DNA of 64,000 bases from Rhinocladiella similis. Taxonomy: Eukaryota > Ascomycota > Eurotiomycetes > Chaetothyriales > Herpotrichiellaceae. The stretch covers positions 1,498,001 to 1,562,000 of the forward strand of contig JAMRYE010000013.1 in assembly GCA_024082115.1 (NCBI GenBank), given 5' to 3'. Below, one piece after another: positions 23,110 through 33,131 of the stretch. A model generated the notes under the pieces. The model saw nothing but the letters and a program-made list of their open reading frames with translations. It was not told the origin of the DNA and did no database searches. Made by a program: the position numbers and the translations under genes. Positions within the stretch are counted from its first letter, which is position 1. Each line of letters starts with the position of its first letter.

Positions 23110-23484
23110 CGTTGGATTTACACTGAGGTTATGCTAGACTCAGTCAAAGGTTGATGTTGACCGTTTGGAGCTTGGCATCCGTACTACAATAGCTAATCCT
23201 AACCCCGGGGCTGTCAATACGACGACCACTATTGTCCAACAATCTCCCTTCCACTCCGTACTATAGCTGTCTGACGCCAAAAGCCTGTGCCCCTGGCCTT
23301 CGCCCTTCTCTGGCACCACTCAACTTCTGGTCGAGTCTTAACAACGATACCTCACTATGCTTAAAAGGACTCGAACAGATAAGTGCGCAGGATGTACGGA
23401 TATGATTTGAACCCCCTCCACGGATGATAGCTATCTACTCAATGCTGGCCCCTCCAGTGTGGGATCGTCACCGGTACCTCAAAC
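23110..23484. other. intergenic between kinase-like and dioxygenase genes
   Basis: A 375-bp gap that should include the kinase-like gene's promoter and the dioxygenase 3' UTR. It contains an 8/9 match to the recurring 9-mer (CACTCCGTA, 23252-23260). No gene seen. Confidence 0.4.
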
Positions 23485-24580
23485 CTACAACGCAGTCACT
23501 GCAAACCCAGGCCTCTTGGACTCGAGTGGATTCAGACCCCAGGCTTGACTACTAGCATCATGGACAGTCGTCCTTCGCAAATCTCGTCGGTACTTTCCAG
23601 CGAACGAACCTCCTTCAGCACGATGCATAACACAACTATGGCAACGTCAGCATCAAGACTTTCTTCTCGGGAGCTCGGACTCACGTATTGTCCCAGATGA
23701 CCAAGTCACCAGGGTTGTTCCAGGGAATGCTCAAGGTGTATTTGTCCTGCGTGGCATGTGCCATAAGTTTGTCCATTAACTCGGCTGATTTCTCGGGCGA
23801 CACATCAACGACATGGTCCATGTGAGCTGCTATATAAAGGTTCATCCTTCCAGACGGTTCGTGCTTTTGCACAATCTTGTGCTTGTGCATGGGATATGCG
23901 TTGACATCGATGTCCTTGAAATATTCTGGCGCGGCCTTCTTTCGTGACGAGTATAGCGAATGAGCGCCGACATAGTCATGTTCCAGCAGCTCGGCTTTCA
24001 ATTCTGGGTCGAGCTCGTCAAAGGCCGTTCGGGTATCAGCGAAGCCGGTGTTTCCTCCAGTGTTTGGTGGGGGCAGTTCGTGTGCTTTCAAAAGCGAGTA
24101 CGAGGCTCGCCGGGGGTTGAACGACGAGTCGACGTGGAAAAGAGCGTTGCCTTTGTTATACTGGGCTCGCGGGCTATCGGGTGACAAGACGCTGTCGGTG
24201 TCGGGGTCGATGTTGCCGGCGTCAAAGAGCTCGTAGAACTCGTATCTTGGCTTGCGCCCGTTCGTCATATAAGGTCTAATGTCGTCCAGATCTCCAAAGC
24301 GGCGGGAGAGTTCGACATGAGCCTTGTCATCGAGACCTGTGTTGCGGAACACAATCACGCCATACTGTCCTCGGCATCAGTACCAGGGATGATGATCGGT
24401 CGGTTCTTGTGGAGGTTCTCGACCCACCTTGGCCGATGCAGCAAGTATTTCGTTGAAGACCTCGTCTGAGACCGCTTTCGAGAAATCAACACCTTCAATC
24501 TCCGCGGCAAAGGTGGGATGCAAGGGCTTTATTTTGAGAGTCTTGAACTCGACCTCTGGATTGATGAGAACACCTGGCAT
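23485..24580 (-). CDS. TauD/TfdA-family Fe(II)/2-oxoglutarate dioxygenase
   Basis: Non-haem iron dioxygenase of 327 residues in three exons: 24580-24428, 24364-23685 and 23635-23485. Intron 1 (63 nt) joins ILAASAK to YGVIVFRNTG; intron 2 (49 nt) joins VIWDNT to CVMHRAEGG. The iron ligands are visible as HVD in ALFHVDSSFNPRR and the distal His in CVMHRAEG. The 2-oxoglutarate arginine is in KYRRDLRRTTVHD. The sequence is of the alpha-ketoglutarate-dependent 2,4-D/sulfonate dioxygenase type, but the substrate cannot be told from sequence. The first in-frame ATG is 24580, giving MPGVLINPEVEF; a TTG lies 12 nt upstream. It is transcribed divergently from the SDR at 25237 with 656 bp between, which may mean shared regulation. 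Confidence 0.9.
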
Positions 24581-25236
24581 TTTGACAGGCAAACAAAATG
24601 ATACGTTGGATCCTACCAGTTATGTATGCAAAGAACAGAAACCCCCCCCAGCTGTTATGTAGAACTGGAAATGCCGAATGTCACTCACTATATAAGCCTG
24701 ATGTTCCATAGCAGTGATCGTCAACAGTACATTTCGGCAAGTCTGTGCCGTTCCAAAGACATCTGCCGAAGCCCCATGATTCTGTCCCGTCTAGACAATC
24801 GGTGCTAGCTGAAGTGTCGGCCTCGATCCTTCTCCGCAAGCGGACACAATGCGTATCGAACCTACCAGAGTATGTTGGAGCAGTGCGGGGGGAATTGAGG
24901 GAAGTTCATCAGGGGGCCGCAGATCTTCCCTCTGCGGTCTATGCTTGTACGAAGCATCAGGAATCCCGTTACTTGCAAGGCTGGCTATGCGAGCGAGCCT
25001 CGTGCGGAGGTGACGAGGCTGCCCCCTCGAATAGGTGCTGTACCGACCATAACCGGTGAGTCATAGCATAGCTGGTGAGAGGAGTGTGGAGGAGGCAACG
25101 GGTATATACATACATACATTCTCACGAAGGGAGTGTACTATAACCACGTAGGTACTTGTCACGTCAAGCACAACCCCTTTCCAGCACAGCCACAAGGTCC
25201 TATAAGGGTAGAGCTGTGACTCCAGCTTTCCTCAAT
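24581..25236. promoter_or_regulatory. divergent promoter of the dioxygenase and SDR genes
   Basis: A 656-bp interval between two oxidoreductase genes transcribed outward. No specific operator was recognised. Open frames in it have no family features. Confidence 0.45.
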
Positions 25237-26750
25237 ATGCCAATCGCAATCGTGACAGGGGCTAGTAGAGGCATAGGCCGAGCAATTGCCTTGCAGTTGG
25301 CTGAGGATGGAATGGATCTTGGTGTAAGTATCTTCGCGCTGATGTGACGATGAGGGGTGTGAGTGACAAAGTTTCATCATTTTCTTTTAGATCAATGACA
25401 TCCAAACGCAATCGGCAGAGCTAGAAAATGTACGAAAGGAGGTCGAGAGCAAAGGTATTACTATACTTACCTGCACAATTCCCCACTTGGGCAACCCTCC
25501 CAGGGTGTACACCGGGAAACCAAGAAACTCATTGTTCTCTACGGGGGTAGGTCGTCGGGTGAAATGCGTGATAGGAGATGTCACCCAAGAAAAGGATGTA
25601 CAAGGACTGGTGTCCACGGTTGTCAAGGAGTTTGGAGAGTTGAACGTAAGGCCCTTGGTCGAGCCCTTGAGCCGTGAAACAGAAACCAGCCAGCCAGCGA
25701 GCCAGGCCCAGACTCACGGCTTTTCATCCAGGTCATGATCGCGAACGCAGGCATCATCGTAACAAAGACCCTTCTCGAAGTCAGTGTGGAAGAATGGGAT
25801 AGAGTCATGGCAGTAAGTACTTGAACTCGTAGAAAGCCCCTCGGCCTCCCCACGACAATCAAAGAAGCTGAGTGGCACTGCCGGCAAAAAGGTCAATGTT
25901 CGTGGAGTCATGCTATGCTACCGCGAAGCAGGTGAGTCCTTGCTGGGTGAGGGATCCCAGATCGCCCGAATTTTGACTGGAGACGGCACAGCAAAGCAAA
26001 TGATCAAACAAGGAAAGGGAGGCAAGATAGTGGGCGCCTGTTCAACTGCTGGACATAGAGCGGTAACTTTCTCACTGTCAGAGACGTGCACCATCAAAGC
26101 TTTACTGATAGTCGTATAGTCTGGAGCTGGTGTCATCGCATATGGCACCAGCAAGTGGGCAGTTCGAGGTCTCACCCAGGCCACTGCAGTGGAGCTGGGA
26201 CCGCATAATATCAACGTAAGTACTCCCAATCTCTCCTGTTTGACGTTGTATGAGAGTCGGCATGTGCTAACCTTGTCTAAAGGTGAATGGTAAGCATGCA
26301 CCGGGAATCCGATTTTCATGCAAGCTGACAATACTGTGCGATGCCAGCATATTGTCCTGGACCAGTTCCCACAGATGTGAGCGACTCCTGGACCCCAATT
26401 GGAACAAGGCGATTGATGTGTTGGCAGATGTGGGACAAGATAGCTCAGAATGTCTCCGAGAAGACTGGAGTAACACCACAGGAAGCTTTCAATAACTCGA
26501 TCAGCACTAGGACTGCCTTGAAACGCCATACGGTACGTCATGCTCCATTAGAGTTGTGGGAAAAGCAGGAGGACCGCTGACCATGTCAGGAACCCGAGGA
26601 CATTGCCAATCTTGTCAGCTTCCTTGTGAGCCCAAAGGCAAGAAACATCACCGGCCAATCCGTAATTGCAGATGGGGGTAAGAATGTCATTTCCAGGGGT
26701 CACCCTATTTTGGTGCTAACAAGGTTGCAAAAGGTATTGCATTTGCTTAA
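25237..26750 (+). CDS. short-chain dehydrogenase/reductase, 12 exons
   Basis: NAD(P)-dependent SDR of 259 residues, probably a diacetyl reductase or 3-oxoacyl reductase type. Exons by splice-site reading: 25237-25323, 25391-25454, 25551-25645, 25732-25812, 25892-25931, 25992-26062, 26120-26215, 26283-26289, 26348-26376, 26428-26532, 26590-26677, 26734-26750. They sum to 780 nt with one open frame. Key motifs are VTGASRGIGRAIA (cofactor loop), IANAGI, the catalytic YGTSK with upstream STAG, and NAYCPGPV. The end reads ITGQSVIADGGIAFA, as expected for the family. Exon 8 is only 7 nt (GTGAATG) and is needed to make VNAYCPG. The 51-nt intron 9 is a multiple of three with no stop, so its retention would add 17 residues. 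Such intron density is unlike the neighbouring genes. Substrate unknown. Confidence 0.88.
26283..26289 (+). other. 7-nt microexon of the SDR gene
   Basis: GTGAATG lies between a CTAAAG acceptor and a GTAAGC donor. Without it the conserved VNAYCPGPV segment cannot be built in frame. Confidence 0.75.
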
Positions 26751-26854
26751 AACTTTCGTGTCTGGAAAAATTGTCGTCATATGGTCTCTTCATAGTATTC
26801 AATCAATCCAATACACCTTCGTGGTCTTACAACCATACTAACAACATGAACCCT

Positions 26855-28564
26855 TCAACTGGCTATCATATATTCAAAGCTCGATAGCTGGGTGTATCGT
26901 CTGATGTGGTCGTCGAAAGTGGAGGGCGGACTTGGTTGCTGCTCTGGCATAGTCACGGCTTCCATAATGGAGAGAGTATGTTCCTCGATACCGGTCGATG
27001 TGTCTGAGTCGAACTCCATCTCAGTCCTGTTTGTAGAGGACTCTCCGGTTTGTGGTACAGACTCTCGACCTGGTACAATGCCCGAATCAAAGTTGGATGT
27101 GTCATTGTCTGTCATCTTTGAGAAGCTATCGAAGTAAAAATCTTCGAACTCATCTTTTTTGTCCATTATGCGAGGTTGGACTCCGAATTCTTCGAGCTTG
27201 TCCTTTGCGAGCCGCGTTCGCGTCTCTCGAAGTACGATGTTTGCCCTCGTGTTTTCCACTGATACGACTCGCATCTGCGCCTGAGCCTGTTCGCCAGCGA
27301 TGACCGAAGATCGCCCCCGCTGCTTACGTGGATCAAAGGTCGAGGTTTCGAGTCTTTCGCGTGAGTGACTGAGAGCACTCTTTTCCAGCTTCGACAACCA
27401 AAATTTGACCTTGTGTGAAAATTGTTAGCATGTCATGATCGCATAACACAATCAGTCTAACCACCCTATCCCTCTAGATATCTAGGATACCACGGTGGGA
27501 GGCTACTCGGGCGTGACATACCACTTCTGGGTGTTCGGAGAAAGCATCCATCAGTACTTTGTCACCGTAGACTTGCCGCAAAGGCGCCCATTGCTTCCAG
27601 TGCGCTCCTAAAATTCCACGGTGTAGCTTGTCGCGAAAGTCGTAGCCTATCTCAAGGTTGAAAGAGTTCACTTCCGCAAGTAAAGTACGGACCGCCATAC
27701 CATGATTACGGATCTCCTGAAGGCGAAGCCCCAAATCGAAAGGCGGAGGTGATGTGCTCGATTCCGAAACGCTGGCTGGGTCCATCCCGGTCGAAGGTCG
27801 AGTATCTGTGTTGACAACGGCGTTAACTGTCCCAAATGGGAACGATGGCCAGAGTTTCGATCCACTGTCAACCACAGAATTTGGGGTTCCCCTTTCGTTT
27901 GCTTCCTCGCACGGCTGTTTGGAAGAAGTCCAGCGTATCACTTTTTGCGCTTGTTGATACCTCCACTCTGAAGCAATCTTCTCCTCGATCAAGGTCTCAA
28001 CTAATGCTCTGTGGTCTTTAAGTAGGCCAATGTCACGATGGCTTAAGTTGAGGAAAAGGATGCTGTTAGGCTTGGTCCAAGGCAGACGTGCAATTCGGGT
28101 GAGACACACCTTCTCGCCTGCGCCGCAAATATAAGCACATTAAGCATGACTAGCAGAGAGCTTTTCAACCTCTCCAGATCTGTGCGTAAGAGTTGAATTT
28201 GGTCTTCTAAGAAGGGAAACTTCAGCCTCTTTTTCCATCCTGCCACTATCGAGTTAGAGGAGAAGTGCCCATCCAGTGAAGAATTTAGGTCGTTGAAGAC
28301 ATCCATGCACCTGTCGACCAGGCTTTTCGTTGTGACGAGAGCCTCCGACGAGCAGAGCTCTGCGTTTTCATCTTTGGACAGTTCATTGCCGAGTTGCCGT
28401 AGTACAGCGCCTGTTGCGGCGATCTCTTGCGAGATGCTATCGATGGATTTGTCGGCGGCTTTGATCTTGCGTGAGAATGTAAAGAGCTTGACTGAAAGAC
28501 GCGCGCCGAGGTCGGCGATTTGGATCACACTGGCAGCTACACCGAGAATTTCAATTCCAGACAT
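26855..28564 (-). CDS. protein with fungal STAND-type (Helo-like) N-terminal domain
   Basis: A 516-residue protein in three exons: 28564-28110, 28062-27522 and 27409-26855. Residues 1 to about 150 (MSGIEILGVAASVIQIADLG, then KLFTFSRKIKAADKSID) match the helical domain found at the N-terminus of many fungal STAND/NLR proteins. In those proteins the domain acts in signalling or cell-death regulation. No NACHT or NB-ARC nucleotide-binding motif and no WD or ankyrin repeats follow. The rest is a helical, partly coiled region (VKFWLSKLEKSA at the third-exon start) and an acidic disordered tail. Intron 2 (112 nt) is well supported by GTATGT, a GCTAAC branch site and ACAAG. Intron 1 (47 nt, 28109-28063) is less sure. 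The stop is about 104 bp from the convergent SDR. Specific function unknown. Confidence 0.75.
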
Positions 28565-29527
28565 TGCTTCCTACGATGCAGGTGTCACAGCTTTGAGGGG
28601 CGATGTAGCATGGCAGAGAGTTGATCCGAAAACAGGGGAAACATATTGGGAAACAGTATATGCATGTCAATCAGACGTGGCTTGGATGAGGATGGCGAGG
28701 CGGTGTCTTTAGGCTCACCAGGCTCATGTATGTGTGTGTACCTTACCTAAGCTACCAACAGTTGAATACCTCTACTTGCCTCACTATCAAACAGTAATCG
28801 AGCGTACTCTGTGGATCGCAGGTGGAAGTAAGCTGCACATGAGACTTAAATACCTAGCGCAAGATCCTCGGTATAACTAACCAGCTAAAGGCTAGCCCAA
28901 GAGCACCTAAGTTTCTTCATGTTTAGGCGCTTCGACGGGTTATGTTATCCTAAGTTAGATGAGAGCTTCCGTCAGTTTACCCTGGATACCTGCGCTACCA
29001 CTTCTAGGACTCGCATAATTGACAGGGAAGAAATTTGAGCTCAGCTTCATCCTCAAACCTCGCCTCACAAGTACGGAACAGTTACCCATTCAGCATCTCA
29101 ATACACTCAAGCAAGAATCAATAGCTTCCTGAAGCTCCGATACTGCAGAACCCCTCGCCTTTACTCGCTCCGTCCAGCATGAAAGAACCCTTTCCACGCG
29201 CGCTGCACGCTCTGCTATTCACCGTGCATTGCATACGATATCTGGACTTCGCATGCTGAAGTCCTGGATAAATTGGAGCCTCACGTATGCTAACCACTCG
29301 ACTGATGTCCTCAGGTCACAAACCCAGTCTGTCATGATGCCCCAGCAGAGGGAACTACTGCGTCTCGTGGCAACAATCGTCCACTTGGAATGTAAGTGCT
29401 TGTTGCTAGTCACAATCCACATTCCTGTGCCTGCAAAACACCGACAGCGCAATCCCCCTAGTTATCATGATCCCCTCAATGGGTGCTGCTGTTGGTTTCC
29501 CAAGCCTAACGTGTCAGCTCTGGCCGC
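28565..29527. other. intergenic, promoter region
   Basis: About 960 bp between a minus-strand and a plus-strand gene. A good GTAAGT donor near 29392 and a CCGACAG acceptor near 29450 could mark a 5' UTR intron of the gene at 29528. No coding exon with family similarity was found; in particular no copper-fist exon. Confidence 0.4.
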
Positions 29528-31900
29528 ATGTCTTCAATCAACACCATGTTTCTGTCCTCAGACCCTGCGATACCTCAGCCAGCGTCGAACCACTCATCTT
29601 TTCAAGTACAAACCGAAGACGACAGCAAGGTGAAGGAGGTGGGTATCTCTAGACTTGAACACCTTCAACCCTACTCGCGCGAAGCCGCAATGCCATCACA
29701 CTGGCTGGAAGAACATCCTCTAGGGCAGAGTGACGAAGCGATCCCGCAGTATCACGACAATGGCTCCCCTCCTTCGATGGACGAGCGGTTGAACCACCAC
29801 CGCGGTAGTCGATTGACAGAAGAACAAGAGGCGTCCGCACAAACAACTTGCGAAAGTCATCCAATCTCTAGATCGCCTTCAGATTACAGCCCAGCATCTG
29901 TAGGTTACAGTCCGGCAATGCCACACCATCCACCGTCCACTTCAGAATACAGAATAACGTCACCGATATACTATCCTCCAGAATCGCCTACTCGCTCCTC
30001 GAGCTCATACTTCAATGGAGCACGAAGTCAGCCAGAACCATCGATGTATCATCCCTCTGTGCCAGCATTGCTCAAGGAGTCGAAGTCTCACCATCCAGTT
30101 GACGTTCCCGTGTCTTTACAGCATTCAAACGTGCTTGATCGATCGTCTCACTATTGCGAGACCAGCCAACACCACATCGGTAGTAGAGCATTTGAGCGGC
30201 CAGCGCCTAATCAGACCACTGTTTATGACCATGTGGGGTTTAGTGCAGTCAGCCTTCACCAGAGAGCGTTTTACGATACAAGGGTCTCGAAGGACAATCA
30301 CCTGCCGGTGAGCTCAACCTCTGACGTTAGCTTGCCCCAGGCATCCCCCGAGCCCCACGGTGTGGAATGCAGTCATCTCGAATCCCAAGCAGAAGCAGAC
30401 CAACAGACAAGACCCTCTGACCTCGACTCGCTGTTTGACGGTTCGAGTGGAGTAGATGATGCGATAAATGTTTCAGAACAACCAACAGGGGGTATAGACG
30501 ATTCATTAGCCGTCCAGAAGGGAACATCTGCATCGGGATTCTTGAGAGACATTGGCCCTCCGGAGTCAAAGGTCCCTCTAAAGGACCAAGATGGTGCTAG
30601 CCTCAGGCTTGATGGTCATCACAGGGAAGACTCGAATGTGATTCCTGGACTCTCTAGAATCGCTACTGGAGGCGATGACCCCTTTTCACTGGTGTCGCAA
30701 CGACTGGTAATCGATACCGACGCGGACTCTCCATTTCAAAACACAGCAGACAGATTCAGAAACATATTGGCTGCAAACGGCATAAAGTGTGACCTTGTGC
30801 CCGAGAACCTCACGAAAGTCCTGGAGTCTGCTACAGCGGGGAATCTCACGGAAGGGACTTATCCAGAGAGCCCTCAAGCCTTAAAGGAGACAATTGAGCA
30901 TCCAGCCCCTGGAAATTGCTCATGCCATGAGGCAGGGCAGAACTGTCGGTGCGCTTCGTCAACTTGTGCGTGTCTCGGCTGTGATTGTGCTGACAACCCT
31001 GACAACACCGCGTGTTGCACCAATAAAGGCACCGCTCCTCGTACCGAGTTCGGATCACAAAATGTTGAGCCTTCCACGTCTAGAGATGATATCTCCGGCA
31101 GCAACAATCAGGTGAACGGAGGATTGTATCCGGAGCCGGTGGGCAGTAATGTTGCTCAACCAGGTCAGTCCCTGGGCGATATACACACCATTTCGGGTAA
31201 TCAGAACTGCTGTCTTCCACCAAGTCGTCCTGACACTCCACGTCCCCATATGGATCAAAGTACATGGAGATGTGGGACCGAGCTCATGAGTGATCATGTT
31301 CGGCAGAGTGTGGAGCCAGAGTCTCCTGTACCCAATTGGATACGAGAATCGACTCCAGCTTATGAGGATAGGTCCAATACTCCCTCTCCTCGCTCGCGTA
31401 ATGACAATGATGTCGAGATGCAAAATGTCCCAGGCTACAGTCCTGCTCCGGAGGACATACATTCTAATCCTCTCAAATCGCATGAGCCAACTACCATACG
31501 ACCTGAGTCGCCTGGAAAGGCCGCTGCTCCACCTATACCTGATGATAATGCTACCTTGAAGCAACCAAAACGTGGCGATTGGAGGAAGTCTGTGGTCCAG
31601 GGCAGTAAGGTTGAGAAAAGGTCTGTCACGGGCTCAAAGGCGAAGGGGCTTCCGAAAGGTAGGAATGTGACTCGAAAGCCTACCACGTCGGTGGGGAAAT
31701 TGATCGAACAAGCAAAGGCCAAGAAGGCTTCTTCAACCAACGATCAGAACGAGCTTGACCAAGAAGCTTCGACATCGAAACCAGCTGGAACCGTTGCTGC
31801 GGCTGTGCAGAAGATTGAAGAGGAACTCAAGAAACAGAAGGATGGCACGCCAGTGAGACGAAGCCAGCGGGCAAATAAAGGGGTTAGGCCTTTGCCGTAG
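29528..31900 (+). CDS. disordered protein with metallothionein-like cysteine cluster
   Basis: A single open frame of 790 residues from ATG at 29528. Most of it is Ser/Pro/His-rich and probably disordered. At about residues 464-498 there are ten cysteines in some 35 residues, in CxC pairs: NCSCHEAGQNC, RCASSTCACLGC, DCADNPDNTACC. This resembles metallothioneins and the C-terminal cysteine blocks of copper-fist regulators, but no copper-fist domain precedes it. Just before it is a short conserved-looking helical segment, PFQNTADRFRNILAANGIK. The C-terminus is basic, with KGLPKGRNVTRKP and VRRSQRANKGVRPLP, and may bind nucleic acid or act in nuclear import. I do not recognise the family. Metal binding is inference. 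Confidence 0.7.
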   Translation: MSSINTMFLSSDPAIPQPASNHSSFQVQTEDDSKVKEVGISRLEHLQPYSREAAMPSHWLEEHPLGQSDEAIPQYHDNGSPPSMDERLNHHRGSRLTEEQEASAQTTCESHPISRSPSDYSPASVGYSPAMPHHPPSTSEYRITSPIYYPPESPTRSSSSYFNGARSQPEPSMYHPSVPALLKESKSHHPVDVPVSLQHSNVLDRSSHYCETSQHHIGSRAFERPAPNQTTVYDHVGFSAVSLHQRAFYDTRVSKDNHLPVSSTSDVSLPQASPEPHGVECSHLESQAEADQQTRPSDLDSLFDGSSGVDDAINVSEQPTGGIDDSLAVQKGTSASGFLRDIGPPESKVPLKDQDGASLRLDGHHREDSNVIPGLSRIATGGDDPFSLVSQRLVIDTDADSPFQNTADRFRNILAANGIKCDLVPENLTKVLESATAGNLTEGTYPESPQALKETIEHPAPGNCSCHEAGQNCRCASSTCACLGCDCADNPDNTACCTNKGTAPRTEFGSQNVEPSTSRDDISGSNNQVNGGLYPEPVGSNVAQPGQSLGDIHTISGNQNCCLPPSRPDTPRPHMDQSTWRCGTELMSDHVRQSVEPESPVPNWIRESTPAYEDRSNTPSPRSRNDNDVEMQNVPGYSPAPEDIHSNPLKSHEPTTIRPESPGKAAAPPIPDDNATLKQPKRGDWRKSVVQGSKVEKRSVTGSKAKGLPKGRNVTRKPTTSVGKLIEQAKAKKASSTNDQNELDQEASTSKPAGTVAAAVQKIEEELKKQKDGTPVRRSQRANKGVRPLP

Positions 31901-32279
31901 TTGCTGTGATTTTACCGCCAGAAGTTCAGTGACAGACAGCCTTATTACTAGTGATGTATCAATTGTATTTAGATGCTGGCGGTGTTTTGTTTCAACCATG
32001 TCAAGAGCCTAGACCAAGTCAACCTGGTGTGTAACGTGTACTTGTTGTACCTTCGGGCTTCGCAAGAACGAACATCCGTCTGTTCCTCTGTGATTGGTCA
32101 AATGTTGAAGGCCTTTTACAAGCATGATGCATCCCTATCCAACCCTCAATGTCTGTTGATTTCGTTGCATTCATACTTGATACAATCTCTTCTTTGTCTT
32201 TCGGCGACTCGAAAAAGACTCCAAGAGCTCGTCATCAGTGCAGGAGTCTTATCCGAAACTCGAACAAACTTCATCAAGG
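31901..32279. other. intergenic, promoter of the HAD gene
   Basis: A 379-bp gap holding the 3' UTR of the upstream gene and the 5' region of the HAD gene. No gene seen. Confidence 0.45.
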
Positions 32280-33131
32280 ATGGCCCTCCCAATGCCCGAG
32301 CCAACCATTCCCCCTCTCCCACTAACCCAATACAAAGCATTATCATTTGACGTCTATGGTAGCCTGGTCGAATACAAAGCGCACATACTCGACTCATTTC
32401 AACCCTTGATATCACGTCTTCCTCCATCGTCACCGTATCGAGACTCAACACCACTATCGACCACGATTCCCAAGTCAGCCAGCACTGGGTCCGTCGAGTT
32501 TCTGAAAGCCTTCCAAGGACAGGAAGATGCCATCAAACTCGAAAAGCCAATCAAACGGTTCGACGAGATCCTGATCGAAATCTGGAGGCGACTGGCCAAA
32601 GAACTCAACGTTTCAAGTAGCGAGGAGGAGGCGCGACACTTTGGCAGTGAGGCAGTCATAGCCGGCTGGCCTACGTTTCCGGGGACACTGGACGCCCTGA
32701 AATCTCTGGGCGAACACTACAACCTCGTGGCTCTGTCGAACATTGACAGGTACGCATGGTCGATCACGTCCACGTCACCTGTGAGCAAGCTCGGTGAGGT
32801 CGAGTGGTGGAAAGTCTTCACCACGGAGGATTTTGGTGAGGATGCCAAACGCGCCGACGAGATCAAGTTAGAGACGGTCATTGACTACTGCGCCGAGAAT
32901 GGTATCAAAAAGGAAGAAATCCTGCACGTCGCTCAAAGCCTCGGACACGACCAGGCGCCTGCAAAGAGACTTGGGATGAGTAGTGTCTGGTTGATAGGCG
33001 ACGGTCCGAGATGGGGCAAGGAAGCGGAGAGTAAGATGGCTCTAGAGAAGAAGCTGGTAGGATATGCCTGGCGATTCGACAACTTGAAGGCATTCTCCGA
33101 AGAGGTCGAAAGTGCCTTTGGTGAGAAGTGA
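32280..33131 (+). CDS. haloacid dehalogenase type II-like hydrolase
   Basis: HAD-superfamily hydrolase of 283 residues, intronless. Motif I is LSFDVYGSLVEY with the nucleophilic Asp (the usual FDVYGTL), motif II is VALSNID, and motif IV is in AQSLGHDQAPAKRLGM. The sequence fits the L-2-haloacid dehalogenase-like subgroup common in fungi, whose substrates are mostly unknown. A cap-type insertion lies between about residues 40 and 120. The ATG at 32280 was chosen as the first methionine; the frame upstream opens only from a GTG. No signal peptide, so cytosolic. Stands alone, with no obvious partner. Confidence 0.88.
   Translation: MALPMPEPTIPPLPLTQYKALSFDVYGSLVEYKAHILDSFQPLISRLPPSSPYRDSTPLSTTIPKSASTGSVEFLKAFQGQEDAIKLEKPIKRFDEILIEIWRRLAKELNVSSSEEEARHFGSEAVIAGWPTFPGTLDALKSLGEHYNLVALSNIDRYAWSITSTSPVSKLGEVEWWKVFTTEDFGEDAKRADEIKLETVIDYCAENGIKKEEILHVAQSLGHDQAPAKRLGMSSVWLIGDGPRWGKEAESKMALEKKLVGYAWRFDNLKAFSEEVESAFGEK

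Noticed and set aside
23395..23425. Sequence resembling a tRNA T-arm on the minus strand
   Set aside because: No matching acceptor, D or anticodon stems could be built around it.
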